DNA of 64,000 nt from Prevotella sp. (lineage in GTDB: Bacteria > Bacteroidota > Bacteroidia > Bacteroidales > Bacteroidaceae): assembly GCA_022641735.1 (NCBI GenBank), contig JALCDQ010000001.1:62001-126000 (forward strand). Direction: 5' to 3'. This document shows, in pieces, positions 34,116-42,952 of the stretch. The notes below the pieces were generated by a model. The model had not been told where the DNA came from and did no database searches. It worked only from the letters and a program-made list of their open reading frames with translations. A program made the position numbers and the translations under genes. The stretch's first letter is position 1; every line of letters begins with the position of its first letter.

Positions 34116-34914
34116 TGATTTTCTTCATCCACATTCCTTCTCCTGCATCGATGCGATGACGCTCTTCATCCAACTTATAATAACATTTCACCTCACGGTC
34201 TTTATCTGGGAAAGAGCAATTCAACTGTCCATGAGTGTAAAAGAAAGTACCATGACAAGTGCCACCTTCTGATGTTTCACTAATCCATTTATCAGAAATA
34301 TGCACCCTGATAACCCCATATTCCGTTTTTGTTTGCCATTTGCCGAACACCCAAGAGGGTGTAGGTTTGGCATCATCCTCCTTCACTCCTGTATCTATTG
34401 AATCCTCATCGGCCGTATCTCCGTCCTCAACTGTAGTCGTTTCAGCTACATTCGAAGAGGTATACGACTTTTCAGAACTACAACTCCGGATAAGAAAAAC
34501 GATGAATAAGACGAAGAGAACGAGCAACAAAATACAACCTTTGAGGCCACATCCGCTTCTATTTTTACCTGCAGGAATGGGATTTCCATTCATGCGAAGC
34601 GGTGATTCCTCAAAGGGTTGCTGATGAGGTTTCTCCTGCCTTTCAGGCTTCTTTTCAGGTGCGGCTGGTTGGTCGTTTTGTAAAAGATGGTCTTTTACGT
34701 CGCTTTTAACGGTTGTTTGGGGTGTAAAAGATGGTTGTTTACCCTCTAAAAGGTTATCTTTTACAATCGGCTTTGGTTCTTCTACGGGAGCATCCTCTGG
34801 TATGACATAATTAAAAGGCGTACCACAACGAGGGCAGACACATGCCAACTCCTTGATACCAGGGCTTGCCGCAGTGTCAAATCTATATCTGCATTTGGGA
34901 CATTTAACTTCCAT
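34105..34914 (-). CDS. Zinc-ribbon, single-pass membrane protein (filament operon)
   Basis: 269 residues. N-terminal zinc ribbon with Cys5, Cys8, Cys27 and Cys30 (VKCPKC, CVCPRC), a low-complexity linker about residues 45-120, a membrane helix at 125-142 (CILLLVLFVLFIVFLIR), an acidic stretch, then a C-terminal lipocalin- or immunoglobulin-sized beta domain (SWVFGKWQTKTEYGVIRVH) that would be periplasmic. Residues 50-79 are encoded by a 22-bp repeat array. Two nt separate it from the coiled-coil gene and 11 nt overlap the MATE gene. Probable link between cytoplasmic and periplasmic parts of the machine; function unknown. Confidence 0.75.
   Translation of the reverse strand: MEVKCPKCRYRFDTAASPGIKELACVCPRCGTPFNYVIPEDAPVEEPKPIVKDNLLEGKQPSFTPQTTVKSDVKDHLLQNDQPAAPEKKPERQEKPHQQPFEESPLRMNGNPIPAGKNRSGCGLKGCILLLVLFVLFIVFLIRSCSSEKSYTSSNVAETTTVEDGDTADEDSIDTGVKEDDAKPTPSWVFGKWQTKTEYGVIRVHISDKWISETSEGGTCHGTFFYTHGQLNCSFPDKDREVKCYYKLDEERHRIDAGEGMWMKKISDN
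34680..34767. repeat. 22-bp tandem repeat array F, inside a coding sequence
   Basis: Units at 34680, 34702, 34724 and 34746; three begin GTAAAAG or CTAAAAG and carry TTTAC. It is the same family as the intergenic arrays but lies within the zinc-ribbon gene, encoding linker residues 50-79 (IVKDNLLEG ... VKDHLLQ). The frame stays open although 22 is not a multiple of 3. Confidence 0.88.
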
Positions 34915-34916
34915 AG

Positions 34917-35474
34917 CTACTCAAATCTAACGATTGCCTTACGGGAAACCCGCCATGCCTCACCTTCCTTTGTGACCGTTCCTTCCTCTTCGGTGATGAT
35001 ATGTCGGGGCTGTTGATGGATGTTTCCATCAACTTTACACACCGGTTTGATGAACTGAGAGACGCTTATCATCGCCGTGGCAATGGCATCCGGCGTATCC
35101 ATCAGAATGAAATTGCCATTCAGTCCATCTTTTGTCACCATCTTATAAATGCTCTTCCCTATCTGCTCCGAGGATGAAAGTTGCGCAAAAAGACCGTCAT
35201 TGGCAGGAGCTGCAAGATAGAATACCTGCTCTATAGGCTCACTTCTTTGTGGCTCAACATCCATTTTTGTGAGCGTTCCAGCCTCAAAGACCGCTTCTTT
35301 TTGACTTTCAGATTTGGAAGGAAGTGCACGTTCTTGAAGGTTGGAAACCTGTGTTTTCAAGTCTTCCAATTCTTCTTTCAGCTTCTCCAAGTCTTTCTTC
35401 AAAGCCTCATTGCTCTCCGCGTATTCCTCAAGCTGTTGGCGAATTTCTTCGATGTCCTTATTATTTCCAAACAT
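34917..35474 (-). CDS. Coiled-coil protein of the filament operon
   Basis: 185 residues. A strong heptad coiled coil at about 6-50 (IEEIRQQLEEYAESNEALKK, KEELEDLKTQVSNL) is followed by a compact beta-rich domain (PANDGLFAQLSSSEQIGKSI, LNGNFILMDTPDAIATAMIS). No signal peptide, so cytoplasmic. No family recognised. Five nt after the actin/Hsp70-like gene and 2 nt before the zinc-ribbon gene; likely a structural adaptor of the same complex. Confidence 0.7.
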   Translation of the reverse strand: MFGNNKDIEEIRQQLEEYAESNEALKKDLEKLKEELEDLKTQVSNLQERALPSKSESQKEAVFEAGTLTKMDVEPQRSEPIEQVFYLAAPANDGLFAQLSSSEQIGKSIYKMVTKDGLNGNFILMDTPDAIATAMISVSQFIKPVCKVDGNIHQQPRHIITEEEGTVTKEGEAWRVSRKAIVRFE

Positions 35475-35479
35475 ATTGG

Positions 35480-38400
35480 CTATTCTGTTAAGTGCTCGAT
35501 GAGATTATCGCGGATGCTGCCGATAATCGGATAGAAGAAAACTGCATCCTCTATAGGGTCAGAAGCATTCTTGTCTTCCTGATTCTTATTGACAAAATTC
35601 CATCCGTTTATCAGATGATGCTCAAGGTCTTTGTTGATAAGTTCCTTGAATTTAATCAATGAACGATTCTCCACCAAGAAGCGGTCAACCACATGGATAT
35701 CCTCGCATAGCTGGCAGAAGAAGTCGTTGAACTCCCTGACTTTACTCACTATCTCTGCTCGAATGTCCTCTGCATCCATGTCTTCATAGCGGAGCGTCTC
35801 CTTGGAAACCATCGAATAGTTATATTTCAGATGACTGTCGAAGTCATCCATGAGCTTATTCAACTCCGCAATATGCGTGCATCCCACGCTATCGCGCACC
35901 TGCATAAGCGCTCCGCGACAAGTAATCTGCTTCGGTTCTTTCTTTTCCATGACCACAGAGAAGCCGTCGGCATCATATTTCTCAGCATAAACACGCTCGA
36001 AAACAGCCTGCGTGAGGAGGTCAAGGTCACGCTGATTGCCCACGATATCGAGCACTTTACTGCCCGTACCACTGAACATCACGCTGCGTGGTTTCTGCAA
36101 CTGACGATGTTTCATCATGTTGGCCACATAATAGATGAGCGTCACATAGAAATAAATGAATATGATCTTGCGCACGCCATCCTCATTCAGCCGCATGTTA
36201 TAAGAGAAAACATCGTTGCCATTCACCACCTTATTGTTGATAATTGAGAACAAGAAGGCATTGATATCCTCACTCTTCCGCTTGCTTGTGATATCATCAA
36301 GAATGCCGTTAAGCTCTCCGTATTTATCATCATCGCTGTCAAAAAGGCGCTTGAAATAATCCACATACTTCAGCAACATCGGATTGGAGTCGCCATGAGG
36401 GACTTCTGAAAAGCCGTCACCAAACAGGACATTTGCTGCAAAACGGAAAGATGTGAGGAAAGTTGGCTGTTGTGCATTCGACTCGAAAACAACAACATCA
36501 CTCGAACCACCACCCACATCAATGCTGGCAACCGTAGAAGCAGCCCCGCGGAACTTGCTTGAACCCTTATAGAAATAATAAGGTGCAACCGATTCAGGCA
36601 TCTGTATGAGATTCGTCTCATTGGCTGAAATGCCGAATACCTCACTGAACGTCTTTGCCCAAGTATCTCCCATCTTGCGGATATTGCCTACCTTCATGCT
36701 CAAAGGATAAAACCATACAAGGCGCGTCTTTGTAATATCGCCATTTTCCAGCAACACCTTTGTGCGCATGAGCAGTGCTATTTCCGTGAGATAAGAACGT
36801 ACACGCTTACTGGCAGCTATCTCCGTTGACCATTTCAGATTCGGAACGATGCGGTTACCATAACCGATACTCTCCTTCTCATAAATGAATGGGATGTTGG
36901 CATCTCCTAAAGCAACGATGTTATCCACGTTCTCTGCATCCATGCGCTCACACTCTGAGAGGACCGTACGCTGTGGAAAACCATAATCCTCACCGATTTC
37001 CTTCGGCAGATATTCCTGCTTCATGATGACATCATACAGTGTTTGAGCACCATTATACAAAGTAGCCAACAGGCGGTCACGCCCTGTCGAACTGACCTTC
37101 AACGGTTCTGGCATTTCCTCCCCTTTCATACACTCCACATGAGTGTTTGTCGTTCCGAAGTCAACGGCAAAGGTAAAGGCATCATGCCCGGGTATATATT
37201 CAGGCCAACGAGGGCAAACAGCACCCTCGGCAACCTTGTTTCCCCGTTCATCCGTCAACGCTACATTGACATAATCGAAATCACTTGCCAACTTATAATA
37301 GCAAGAGCCGACACGCTTCTCTGATTTAAGACTGCGCTCACGGGCAATCACATCATTATCATCGACTTGATTACGATAGCCATTCTTGAAGAAATCAAGA
37401 GAAAGATGATAATTCTCCAACATGCCAAGTGCACGGTCAACCAACTGCACATTATATTGTTTCAAGCCTTGCGTATGGACAAATGGGAAGACACTTAAGG
37501 CAAAAGGCACCGTGATGAAATAGCCACGATTGTTCTTGCGGTCAAAAGTGAGGTCCACATTATGAGCAGCCACATAGTTACGCTCTAACGTAATGTATTT
37601 CCCCTGCTTCTTCACAGGAATACGGAGAATAGCCTTCACGCTTTCCATCGAACCTGTCTTGGTATGGACTATCTCAAACTTAGGGCGTCCCGATACCGTT
37701 CCCCAAAGGTCACGAACATTGAAATATTTGAAGAAAAGCGGTTTCAGAGGCAACACAAAATCACAGTCATCAGTCTCACGAGAGCCTATTGAAAGGTTGC
37801 CATCAAAGAAACAATCGCCATCCATACGATAATCCAGTTTGATGAGTGCAGGTTGGAAGAAGTCATCATCCGTCAACCAAGGGTATTGATGACTCGTTGC
37901 AGGGAGCACACGCTTATCAGGTTCCATAGCATAATCTACCGGAGTAATAACCGTAGCATCGTCCCAAGCACTCGTAATATAACGGAATGGGTCTGTCAGA
38001 GGGGCATTCAGGTGATTTTGAAGCACCAATGGCAACTTGTCTTCCACTTCCCTTGAAGGAACAATGACAAAGTCGCTGTTCTCTATTGACTTCACCACAT
38101 CTTCTTGACGGGCACAATAGAACGGGACACCAAGAGCCTGCACGCCTTCATCCATTTTCTCAAAGTTCACATCGAGATAACCTTTTGCACGCTCAATGGC
38201 CTGCAAATCCAAGGCTTCAGGATTTCCTATTTCCTTGAGAATGTCTGATTGCAAGTCTTGAGAAAGCAGATGGAAATTGGTAATCAGATAATGATTGACC
38301 TCACTGCAACATTTCTTAAGCTCCGGATAAGCCGTAAACAGGGCATAGATATACATCACAAACTTAGCGTTGCGCATGTAAAGTGGACGCCAAAGGTCGA

Positions 38401-38956
38401 AGAGATTAACATTTTGCTCTACAGGAATAGAGAACTTATTGGCATCTGCATTCGGAGAAGCGATAAACAAAGTGACGGGAGAAGTTCCTCCGATGACTTG
38501 ATTACCATAAACAAGGAAGTAGAGACGGTCCATCTTATCGAAGTTGAAAGCCTCTTTATCCTGCTCTAAAAACATGCTCAAGGTCTCTCCGAAAAGCTTA
38601 TGTTGCTGGTCATTGAGCAACATCGGAAGCTCCACATTCTTGTTCCATTCTATCAGATGAAGTTGATTTTTCAACTCCGGATAACTGAAGAACAACTGCG
38701 CAATGTCGAAAGCATTGGCCACAAGCTTCTCATCCATCACGTCACCCTGCAGATTGGCATGACTCGCCAAACGTGAAAAGGCACTCTTCACAAGGTCCAT
38801 CTGTGCAAAAGGAGAAGGTATAGCCGTGCGTGGCTTTTGTGAAAGGCCGCCATTAGGGTCGCTAATCATGTCGATTTCATCGGCATTATACTGATTATTC
38901 AAGGGTATCCAACCCTCTCCTGTGGTCTTATTGTTGTATGATAATATCTTGCTCAT
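35480..38956 (-). CDS. Large protein with actin/Hsp70-like ATPase half (SrfB-like?)
   Basis: 1158 residues. The N-terminal half is not recognised. From about residue 590 it shows an ASKHA nucleotide-binding fold: phosphate-1 loop AFTFAVDFGTTNTHVE with Asp599, phosphate-2 loop ASIDVGGGSSDVVVFES with Asp813, and an adenosine-loop-like MFSGTGSKVLDI. The size and arrangement recall SrfB virulence-factor proteins, but I cannot confirm membership. No signal peptide or membrane helix. Its ATG shares one base with the stop of the tubulin-like gene, indicating translational coupling and a likely physical partner. Confidence 0.75.
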   Translation of the reverse strand: MSKILSYNNKTTGEGWIPLNNQYNADEIDMISDPNGGLSQKPRTAIPSPFAQMDLVKSAFSRLASHANLQGDVMDEKLVANAFDIAQLFFSYPELKNQLHLIEWNKNVELPMLLNDQQHKLFGETLSMFLEQDKEAFNFDKMDRLYFLVYGNQVIGGTSPVTLFIASPNADANKFSIPVEQNVNLFDLWRPLYMRNAKFVMYIYALFTAYPELKKCCSEVNHYLITNFHLLSQDLQSDILKEIGNPEALDLQAIERAKGYLDVNFEKMDEGVQALGVPFYCARQEDVVKSIENSDFVIVPSREVEDKLPLVLQNHLNAPLTDPFRYITSAWDDATVITPVDYAMEPDKRVLPATSHQYPWLTDDDFFQPALIKLDYRMDGDCFFDGNLSIGSRETDDCDFVLPLKPLFFKYFNVRDLWGTVSGRPKFEIVHTKTGSMESVKAILRIPVKKQGKYITLERNYVAAHNVDLTFDRKNNRGYFITVPFALSVFPFVHTQGLKQYNVQLVDRALGMLENYHLSLDFFKNGYRNQVDDNDVIARERSLKSEKRVGSCYYKLASDFDYVNVALTDERGNKVAEGAVCPRWPEYIPGHDAFTFAVDFGTTNTHVECMKGEEMPEPLKVSSTGRDRLLATLYNGAQTLYDVIMKQEYLPKEIGEDYGFPQRTVLSECERMDAENVDNIVALGDANIPFIYEKESIGYGNRIVPNLKWSTEIAASKRVRSYLTEIALLMRTKVLLENGDITKTRLVWFYPLSMKVGNIRKMGDTWAKTFSEVFGISANETNLIQMPESVAPYYFYKGSSKFRGAASTVASIDVGGGSSDVVVFESNAQQPTFLTSFRFAANVLFGDGFSEVPHGDSNPMLLKYVDYFKRLFDSDDDKYGELNGILDDITSKRKSEDINAFLFSIINNKVVNGNDVFSYNMRLNEDGVRKIIFIYFYVTLIYYVANMMKHRQLQKPRSVMFSGTGSKVLDIVGNQRDLDLLTQAVFERVYAEKYDADGFSVVMEKKEPKQITCRGALMQVRDSVGCTHIAELNKLMDDFDSHLKYNYSMVSKETLRYEDMDAEDIRAEIVSKVREFNDFFCQLCEDIHVVDRFLVENRSLIKFKELINKDLEHHLINGWNFVNKNQEDKNASDPIEDAVFFYPIIGSIRDNLIEHLTE

Positions 38957-40500
38957 TATATGATTCCATTATATTTTTCATCTATCAACTCATCGAGGGT
39001 TTGGTCCAACAAATCCAAGAGTTTCAGGGATACTCGGTCTGCACCATACTTATTGCTCTTCTGTGCCTGTTGGGAAGCCTTGTTGAGTGCTGCCAACATG
39101 GTCTTATAGTCAATGCCTGACTTGAAGAAACCGCTCTTAGGAGCAATGTCCGTGATGGCATCACTGAGCTTTGTAGTGTCGAGATTGAAAGGCTGGAATG
39201 AGCGATGATTGCCCCTAAGTTCCTTCAACCACTGCCGATAAGCCACATAGAAGTTGGCTGTCAGCGTCGAATAGAATGAGGTAGAGAGAAAACCATTGGT
39301 GATTTCAGGCTTGTCTTCCGTATAACCACGCCCTATATCCTGCTTCAACTGATTGGTGATATACATATAGGCAATGTGGAATTTCACCATCTGACGATTA
39401 ACGAGAGAGCGGGTAGAGAGCCCGAAGTCCTTCAAACTGAGGGTTGTCTTGTCGTTGGCAAGTCCATATTCCTTATAGATTGGATTCTGTGCATTGCCTC
39501 CTTCACTGACAAGCTGGTCGTCAGGAATAGAGAGAAAGTCGAGTATCGACAACGCTCCTACATACTCCACGACATGGGCATCATTTCTCTGACCATTGTC
39601 GCCAGGGTCATTGAAATATGGATTCGACGGTACTTCATCGCCCAGATAATAGCAGGCATTCACTTTTGAAAGCGGTAAATCCACTCCTCCCTGTCGAAGA
39701 CCGGTCAGATTGTCATGATAATACAGAAGGGCACTCTTGGTCTTTGAGATGAAGTCTGCCCGTGAGATTGGGCTATTCTCATCTTGCTGCACATTGAAAT
39801 AAGGCAGCACGGTGAGTGCTCCTATCTTGGCATCACGCAAGTCACCACGATTGTTGATGTTCATATTGTTACCCGCATTGCGGATATTCTTCACAATAAT
39901 AGGATAACCGGCAGCGCCTGTACCACCAAAGATACTTGAAACGATAAAGATGCGGTCGGTCTTTTGGAACACATTGGAGAACTGGCGGAACTCCTCAGAG
40001 TCCTTAAACTGATTGAGGGCAACACTTCCGATGTTAGGACTACCCACAAAACCAATGTCCATCTTCGTATCCAACTGATAGTTGGAGAACATCATTGATG
40101 CCAAAGCCTGATTGGCTGTATCGAGTGTGGAATAGGAAATGAAGTCCTGAAACTTCTTTGACCCTACTGCTCCCATATTGAAAAGAAACGTATCACTCAG
40201 ATTTGAGCCATTGGGAACGATGTCCGACAACGTGGAAATCTTCACCGAGAAGAAGCCTTTAGGCACATCCACAGAGTCGCCATAGAGAGAACGGCGTATC
40301 TGCTTATACCAGCGCAACAGGTTATCTGTGCGCTTCAAGTCTTCATTGGCTTTATGAGGGTCTACGATGATAGGCACTACCTCTAACGGCATTGGCTGCC
40401 CGGATTCATTCAGAGGATGAATGCCTGCAGCCAACTGCATGAGAAACGGACGCATCACACGGCTTCCAGTTCCTCCGACAAGAAATAAGAATAATCTCAT
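38956..40500 (-). CDS. Tubulin/FtsZ-like GTPase
   Basis: 514 residues. It opens with MRLFLFLVGGTGSRVMRPF, a Rossmann strand and glycine loop as in tubulin T1, and residues 188-200 read SSIFGGTGAAGYP, matching the tubulin signature GGGTG(S/T)G at the T4 phosphate loop with Gly-to-Phe change before it. It resembles the bacterial Tubulin_2-type proteins rather than FtsZ itself and is larger than FtsZ. It should bind GTP and may polymerise in the cytoplasm. One nt after the membrane-protein gene and coupled to the actin-like gene. Confidence 0.75.
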   Translation of the reverse strand: MRLFLFLVGGTGSRVMRPFLMQLAAGIHPLNESGQPMPLEVVPIIVDPHKANEDLKRTDNLLRWYKQIRRSLYGDSVDVPKGFFSVKISTLSDIVPNGSNLSDTFLFNMGAVGSKKFQDFISYSTLDTANQALASMMFSNYQLDTKMDIGFVGSPNIGSVALNQFKDSEEFRQFSNVFQKTDRIFIVSSIFGGTGAAGYPIIVKNIRNAGNNMNINNRGDLRDAKIGALTVLPYFNVQQDENSPISRADFISKTKSALLYYHDNLTGLRQGGVDLPLSKVNACYYLGDEVPSNPYFNDPGDNGQRNDAHVVEYVGALSILDFLSIPDDQLVSEGGNAQNPIYKEYGLANDKTTLSLKDFGLSTRSLVNRQMVKFHIAYMYITNQLKQDIGRGYTEDKPEITNGFLSTSFYSTLTANFYVAYRQWLKELRGNHRSFQPFNLDTTKLSDAITDIAPKSGFFKSGIDYKTMLAALNKASQQAQKSNKYGADRVSLKLLDLLDQTLDELIDEKYNGII

Positions 40501-40501
40501 T

Positions 40502-40948
40502 TTATTCTGGTATTGGTGTATGGCGGCAATTGGATGACCACCAACGAATAGAGTACGAAACGATGATGAAGAGCACTGCCTCTATGAGCAGGTCCACCAT
40601 GCTGAAGCTGAAGAGCTGGGCGGAGAAGTCATAATTAAGGTCAGAAAAGACGGCATTGCAACTGATATAGTTGATGACCGGAGCTGCCACGCAGGCTACG
40701 ATGAGCACGACGAGCCAGTGATACCAGCGCGAGAAGCTCACGCTGTTGATGACGTAATAGTAGATACCCGCCAAGCCCCATGCTACAAGAATGGTGACTA
40801 GCGACACGGTGAAATAGAGATTCTCATTATACATCTCGTTGGAGAACTCTCTTTCATAATAGAGAGCCTCATAGAGAGTGCCTCCGAGAATCAGATACAG
40901 CACGGTAATGATGATACCCACTGTCAGATATATTCCTTTTGCTTTCAT
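40502..40948 (-). CDS. Four-helix membrane protein of the filament operon
   Basis: 148 residues with hydrophobic segments near 5-25, 46-68, 78-97 and 117-137 and an acidic loop between the first two (YEREFSNEMYNENLYF). The C-terminus is short and basic. No family recognised. It lies 6 nt after the VWA-like lipoprotein and 1 nt before the tubulin-like gene, so it is well placed to anchor the cytoplasmic proteins to the inner membrane. Confidence 0.72.
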   Translation of the reverse strand: MKAKGIYLTVGIIITVLYLILGGTLYEALYYEREFSNEMYNENLYFTVSLVTILVAWGLAGIYYYVINSVSFSRWYHWLVVLIVACVAAPVINYISCNAVFSDLNYDFSAQLFSFSMVDLLIEAVLFIIVSYSIRWWSSNCRHTPIPE

Positions 40949-40954
40949 ATATAT

Positions 40955-42346
40955 TTATCTTTCCAAGTTCAACTCCAACTCAAAGTAATCGGGCGTTCCG
41001 TCGCTCATTCGCTTATAACTGTCATAGATGCCTTCGAGCAAAGGCTTCAAGCCAAAGGTGGTATTGGCGTCCACCTTGAGGTCATTGGCGCTTGAGCTCT
41101 GCTCTACCCATGACGGCAGACGGTTCAAGAGCTTGATGGTCACTTCTTGATTCTGGCTTATCTTACTCAACGACAATATGAAGATGTGGGTAGCTTTGCC
41201 TAAATATTTCTTTTCGGCAGGTGTCTCATCCTTGGCCGATACCTTTCGTATTTGCTTGATTTGAATAGGGTCATCAGAATCTATCTCATAATTATTGGCA
41301 TCCGTCAGATAGCTTTCATCGATGAGCATGCCACTGAGGTCAACGGCTAAAGTCAATTGGACATCTCCGCTGTTCTTGTCAGCCTCCACATCCTCGATAG
41401 CTGTGATGCGGTCTTCTTGTCCTCGCGTAGGTTGGAAACGGCCACGGATATCATCATTGCTCAACAGGAATGAGTAATAGGGTTTATAGAGATGCTTGGC
41501 TTGATAGAGATACATATTCTCGTAACCCTTCAGATGCGTGAAGTCGGCAAAGGCTTTCAGCGATTTATCTTGTGTCAGTCGGGCAATGTTCTGATTGCTG
41601 CCTACGATGACGATATAGTAAGGCCGACGCCCGTTATATTGCTGGACAGAACTGTCGTAAGCATAGTAAGGGCCGTTATAAGAGGCGTTCATCTTCACCA
41701 CGAGCATCGCTTTGTTTTCCACTTCTTCCTTGAAAACGGAGTTTATCATGCCCTGCATATCATTGAATACCTTTTGCGGATTCACGCCTTGCATGTCTTT
41801 CACCGAATAAATCATATCTGTAACGAGGATGCTGATTTGATTGTCCTTCGTCTTATTGAGGATATTATCAAAGATGGAACGGAAGTCCGTATAGCCCTCT
41901 TCACCGATATTTTCCACACTCGAGGAGCCCGGCAGATTGTTCCGAAGTGCCGTCACGGCAGCCTTGAAAGAGCCATCTCCATTCGGCGAGTCATAAGGCG
42001 ACATCGACCCTGAACGTTCAAGGAAGATGCGGAAAGAAAGAGGCTTACCACTGATGCCTACAAAATTGATTTCCTTTGCAGGACGACGATGAGCAAAAAA
42101 GTCCTGGATATACTCCTCCACAGCCTGCTCACTGAGTACCCCATTCTCATAGAAGTCCTTGAAATGAGCCTTCTGGCTGTCGAGATAATCCGTTATCTTC
42201 ACCCAGTCGTCATGGTCAATGGTCTCGTCTTGATTGGCAAGTTCCACTAACAACTTATCGAAATCTTTCTTGGCCTTGTTGCCGCAAGAAGTAAGGGCAA
42301 AACCTATCACGAAGGCAAAAACCAATAATACTGATATTCTTTTCAT
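40955..42346 (-). CDS. VWA-like lipoprotein, first gene of the filament operon
   Basis: 463 residues from ATG 42346, which starts a lipoprotein signal (KRISVLLVFAFVIGFALTSC, lipid on the Cys). A von Willebrand A-like domain begins near residue 104: SFRIFLERSGSMSPY matches the MIDAS DxSxS motif except that the first acid is Glu110; Ser112 and Ser114 are present, and ISILVTDMIYSV supplies a further MIDAS Asp. It is probably attached to the periplasmic face of a membrane and binds a metal-dependent partner. Its promoter drives the seven-gene unit. Confidence 0.75.
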   Translation of the reverse strand: MKRISVLLVFAFVIGFALTSCGNKAKKDFDKLLVELANQDETIDHDDWVKITDYLDSQKAHFKDFYENGVLSEQAVEEYIQDFFAHRRPAKEINFVGISGKPLSFRIFLERSGSMSPYDSPNGDGSFKAAVTALRNNLPGSSSVENIGEEGYTDFRSIFDNILNKTKDNQISILVTDMIYSVKDMQGVNPQKVFNDMQGMINSVFKEEVENKAMLVVKMNASYNGPYYAYDSSVQQYNGRRPYYIVIVGSNQNIARLTQDKSLKAFADFTHLKGYENMYLYQAKHLYKPYYSFLLSNDDIRGRFQPTRGQEDRITAIEDVEADKNSGDVQLTLAVDLSGMLIDESYLTDANNYEIDSDDPIQIKQIRKVSAKDETPAEKKYLGKATHIFILSLSKISQNQEVTIKLLNRLPSWVEQSSSANDLKVDANTTFGLKPLLEGIYDSYKRMSDGTPDYFELELNLER

Positions 42347-42381
42347 TTCCTTATTAGACGTACTAATTGATATAATGGTGG

Positions 42382-42389
42382 CAAAGATA
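42382..42389 (-). promoter_or_regulatory. -7 box of the filament operon
   Basis: TATCTTTG on the minus strand, 35 nt before ATG 42346; the only consensus box found for the seven genes. Confidence 0.7.
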
Positions 42390-42617
42390 ATAAAAAAAAA
42401 TACCAATTCCAAATTTTAACCCTCACCAAATGCAGTTTTCTGAAATAATCTTGAACTTTTTTTCAGAAAGCCGATATCGCCAATCTTCTTTTACGGAGAA
42501 TCTGCTCAGATTTGAAGGAATCGGGAAACCGCATTATCTTTGCCAATAATGATAAGAAGCATGCAGATAGATGCTAAAATCGAGCCTTATTAATCTCGGC
42601 AAGTCAGGCAGTTAGTT
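42390..42617. other. Gap upstream of the filament operon
   Basis: No supported gene. It contains TTTCTGA/TCAGAAA arms near 42431-42468 and a plus-strand promoter-like box at 42535 with a 14-codon frame; otherwise nothing recognised. Confidence 0.5.
42535..42593 (+). promoter_or_regulatory. Orphan promoter box with a micro-ORF
   Basis: TATCTTTG at 42535-42542 is followed 6 nt later by ATG 42549 and the frame MIRSMQIDAKIEPY ending at 42593. The geometry is the same as for several real genes of this window, but no larger gene follows. It may be an sRNA promoter, a leaderless micropeptide or a gene remnant. Confidence 0.35.
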
Positions 42618-42657
42618 CAATATATCAGACTAACTTTATGCAAAACTAAATGCCGTT

Positions 42658-42675
42658 TTTGCATAATTATGCAAA
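42658..42675. repeat. 18-bp palindrome TTTGCATAATTATGCAAA
   Basis: Identical to the site at 28977-28994 and at the same position in the composite element. Confidence 0.85.
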
Positions 42676-42798
42676 TCGAATATGAGCCTCTCTGAAAGGC
42701 AGGGCTTCACATAGTGAACCTTTAAAAATAAAGTCGCTTATATCGCACGAAAAGGGCCTTTTTGGCGAGGTCGGTTTTTGAAAAAGTCTGATTTCATC

Positions 42799-42952
42799 CT
42801 CAAAAGTCACTTTTGACCTTGTAAAAAGCGGTTAATGACCTTGTAAAAGGTAGCTTTTCACCCTCTAAACAACGATTAATAGCCTCCACGTTTGGCCAAA
42901 CGAGCTCCTCGTTAGGCCAAACGTGCCTATACAAAAGGCCAAACGTCCAATA
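42799..42952. repeat. 22-bp tandem repeat array G (7 units)
   Basis: Units every 22 bp from 42799. The first four belong to the GTAAA type; the last three (from 42887) keep the 22-bp period but have a GGCCAAACG core, so the period outlasts the sequence. Confidence 0.85.

Noticed and set aside
35480..38956. Firm annotation as virulence factor SrfB
   Set aside because: Only the ATPase loops and size are suggestive; without a profile search the family name stays a question.
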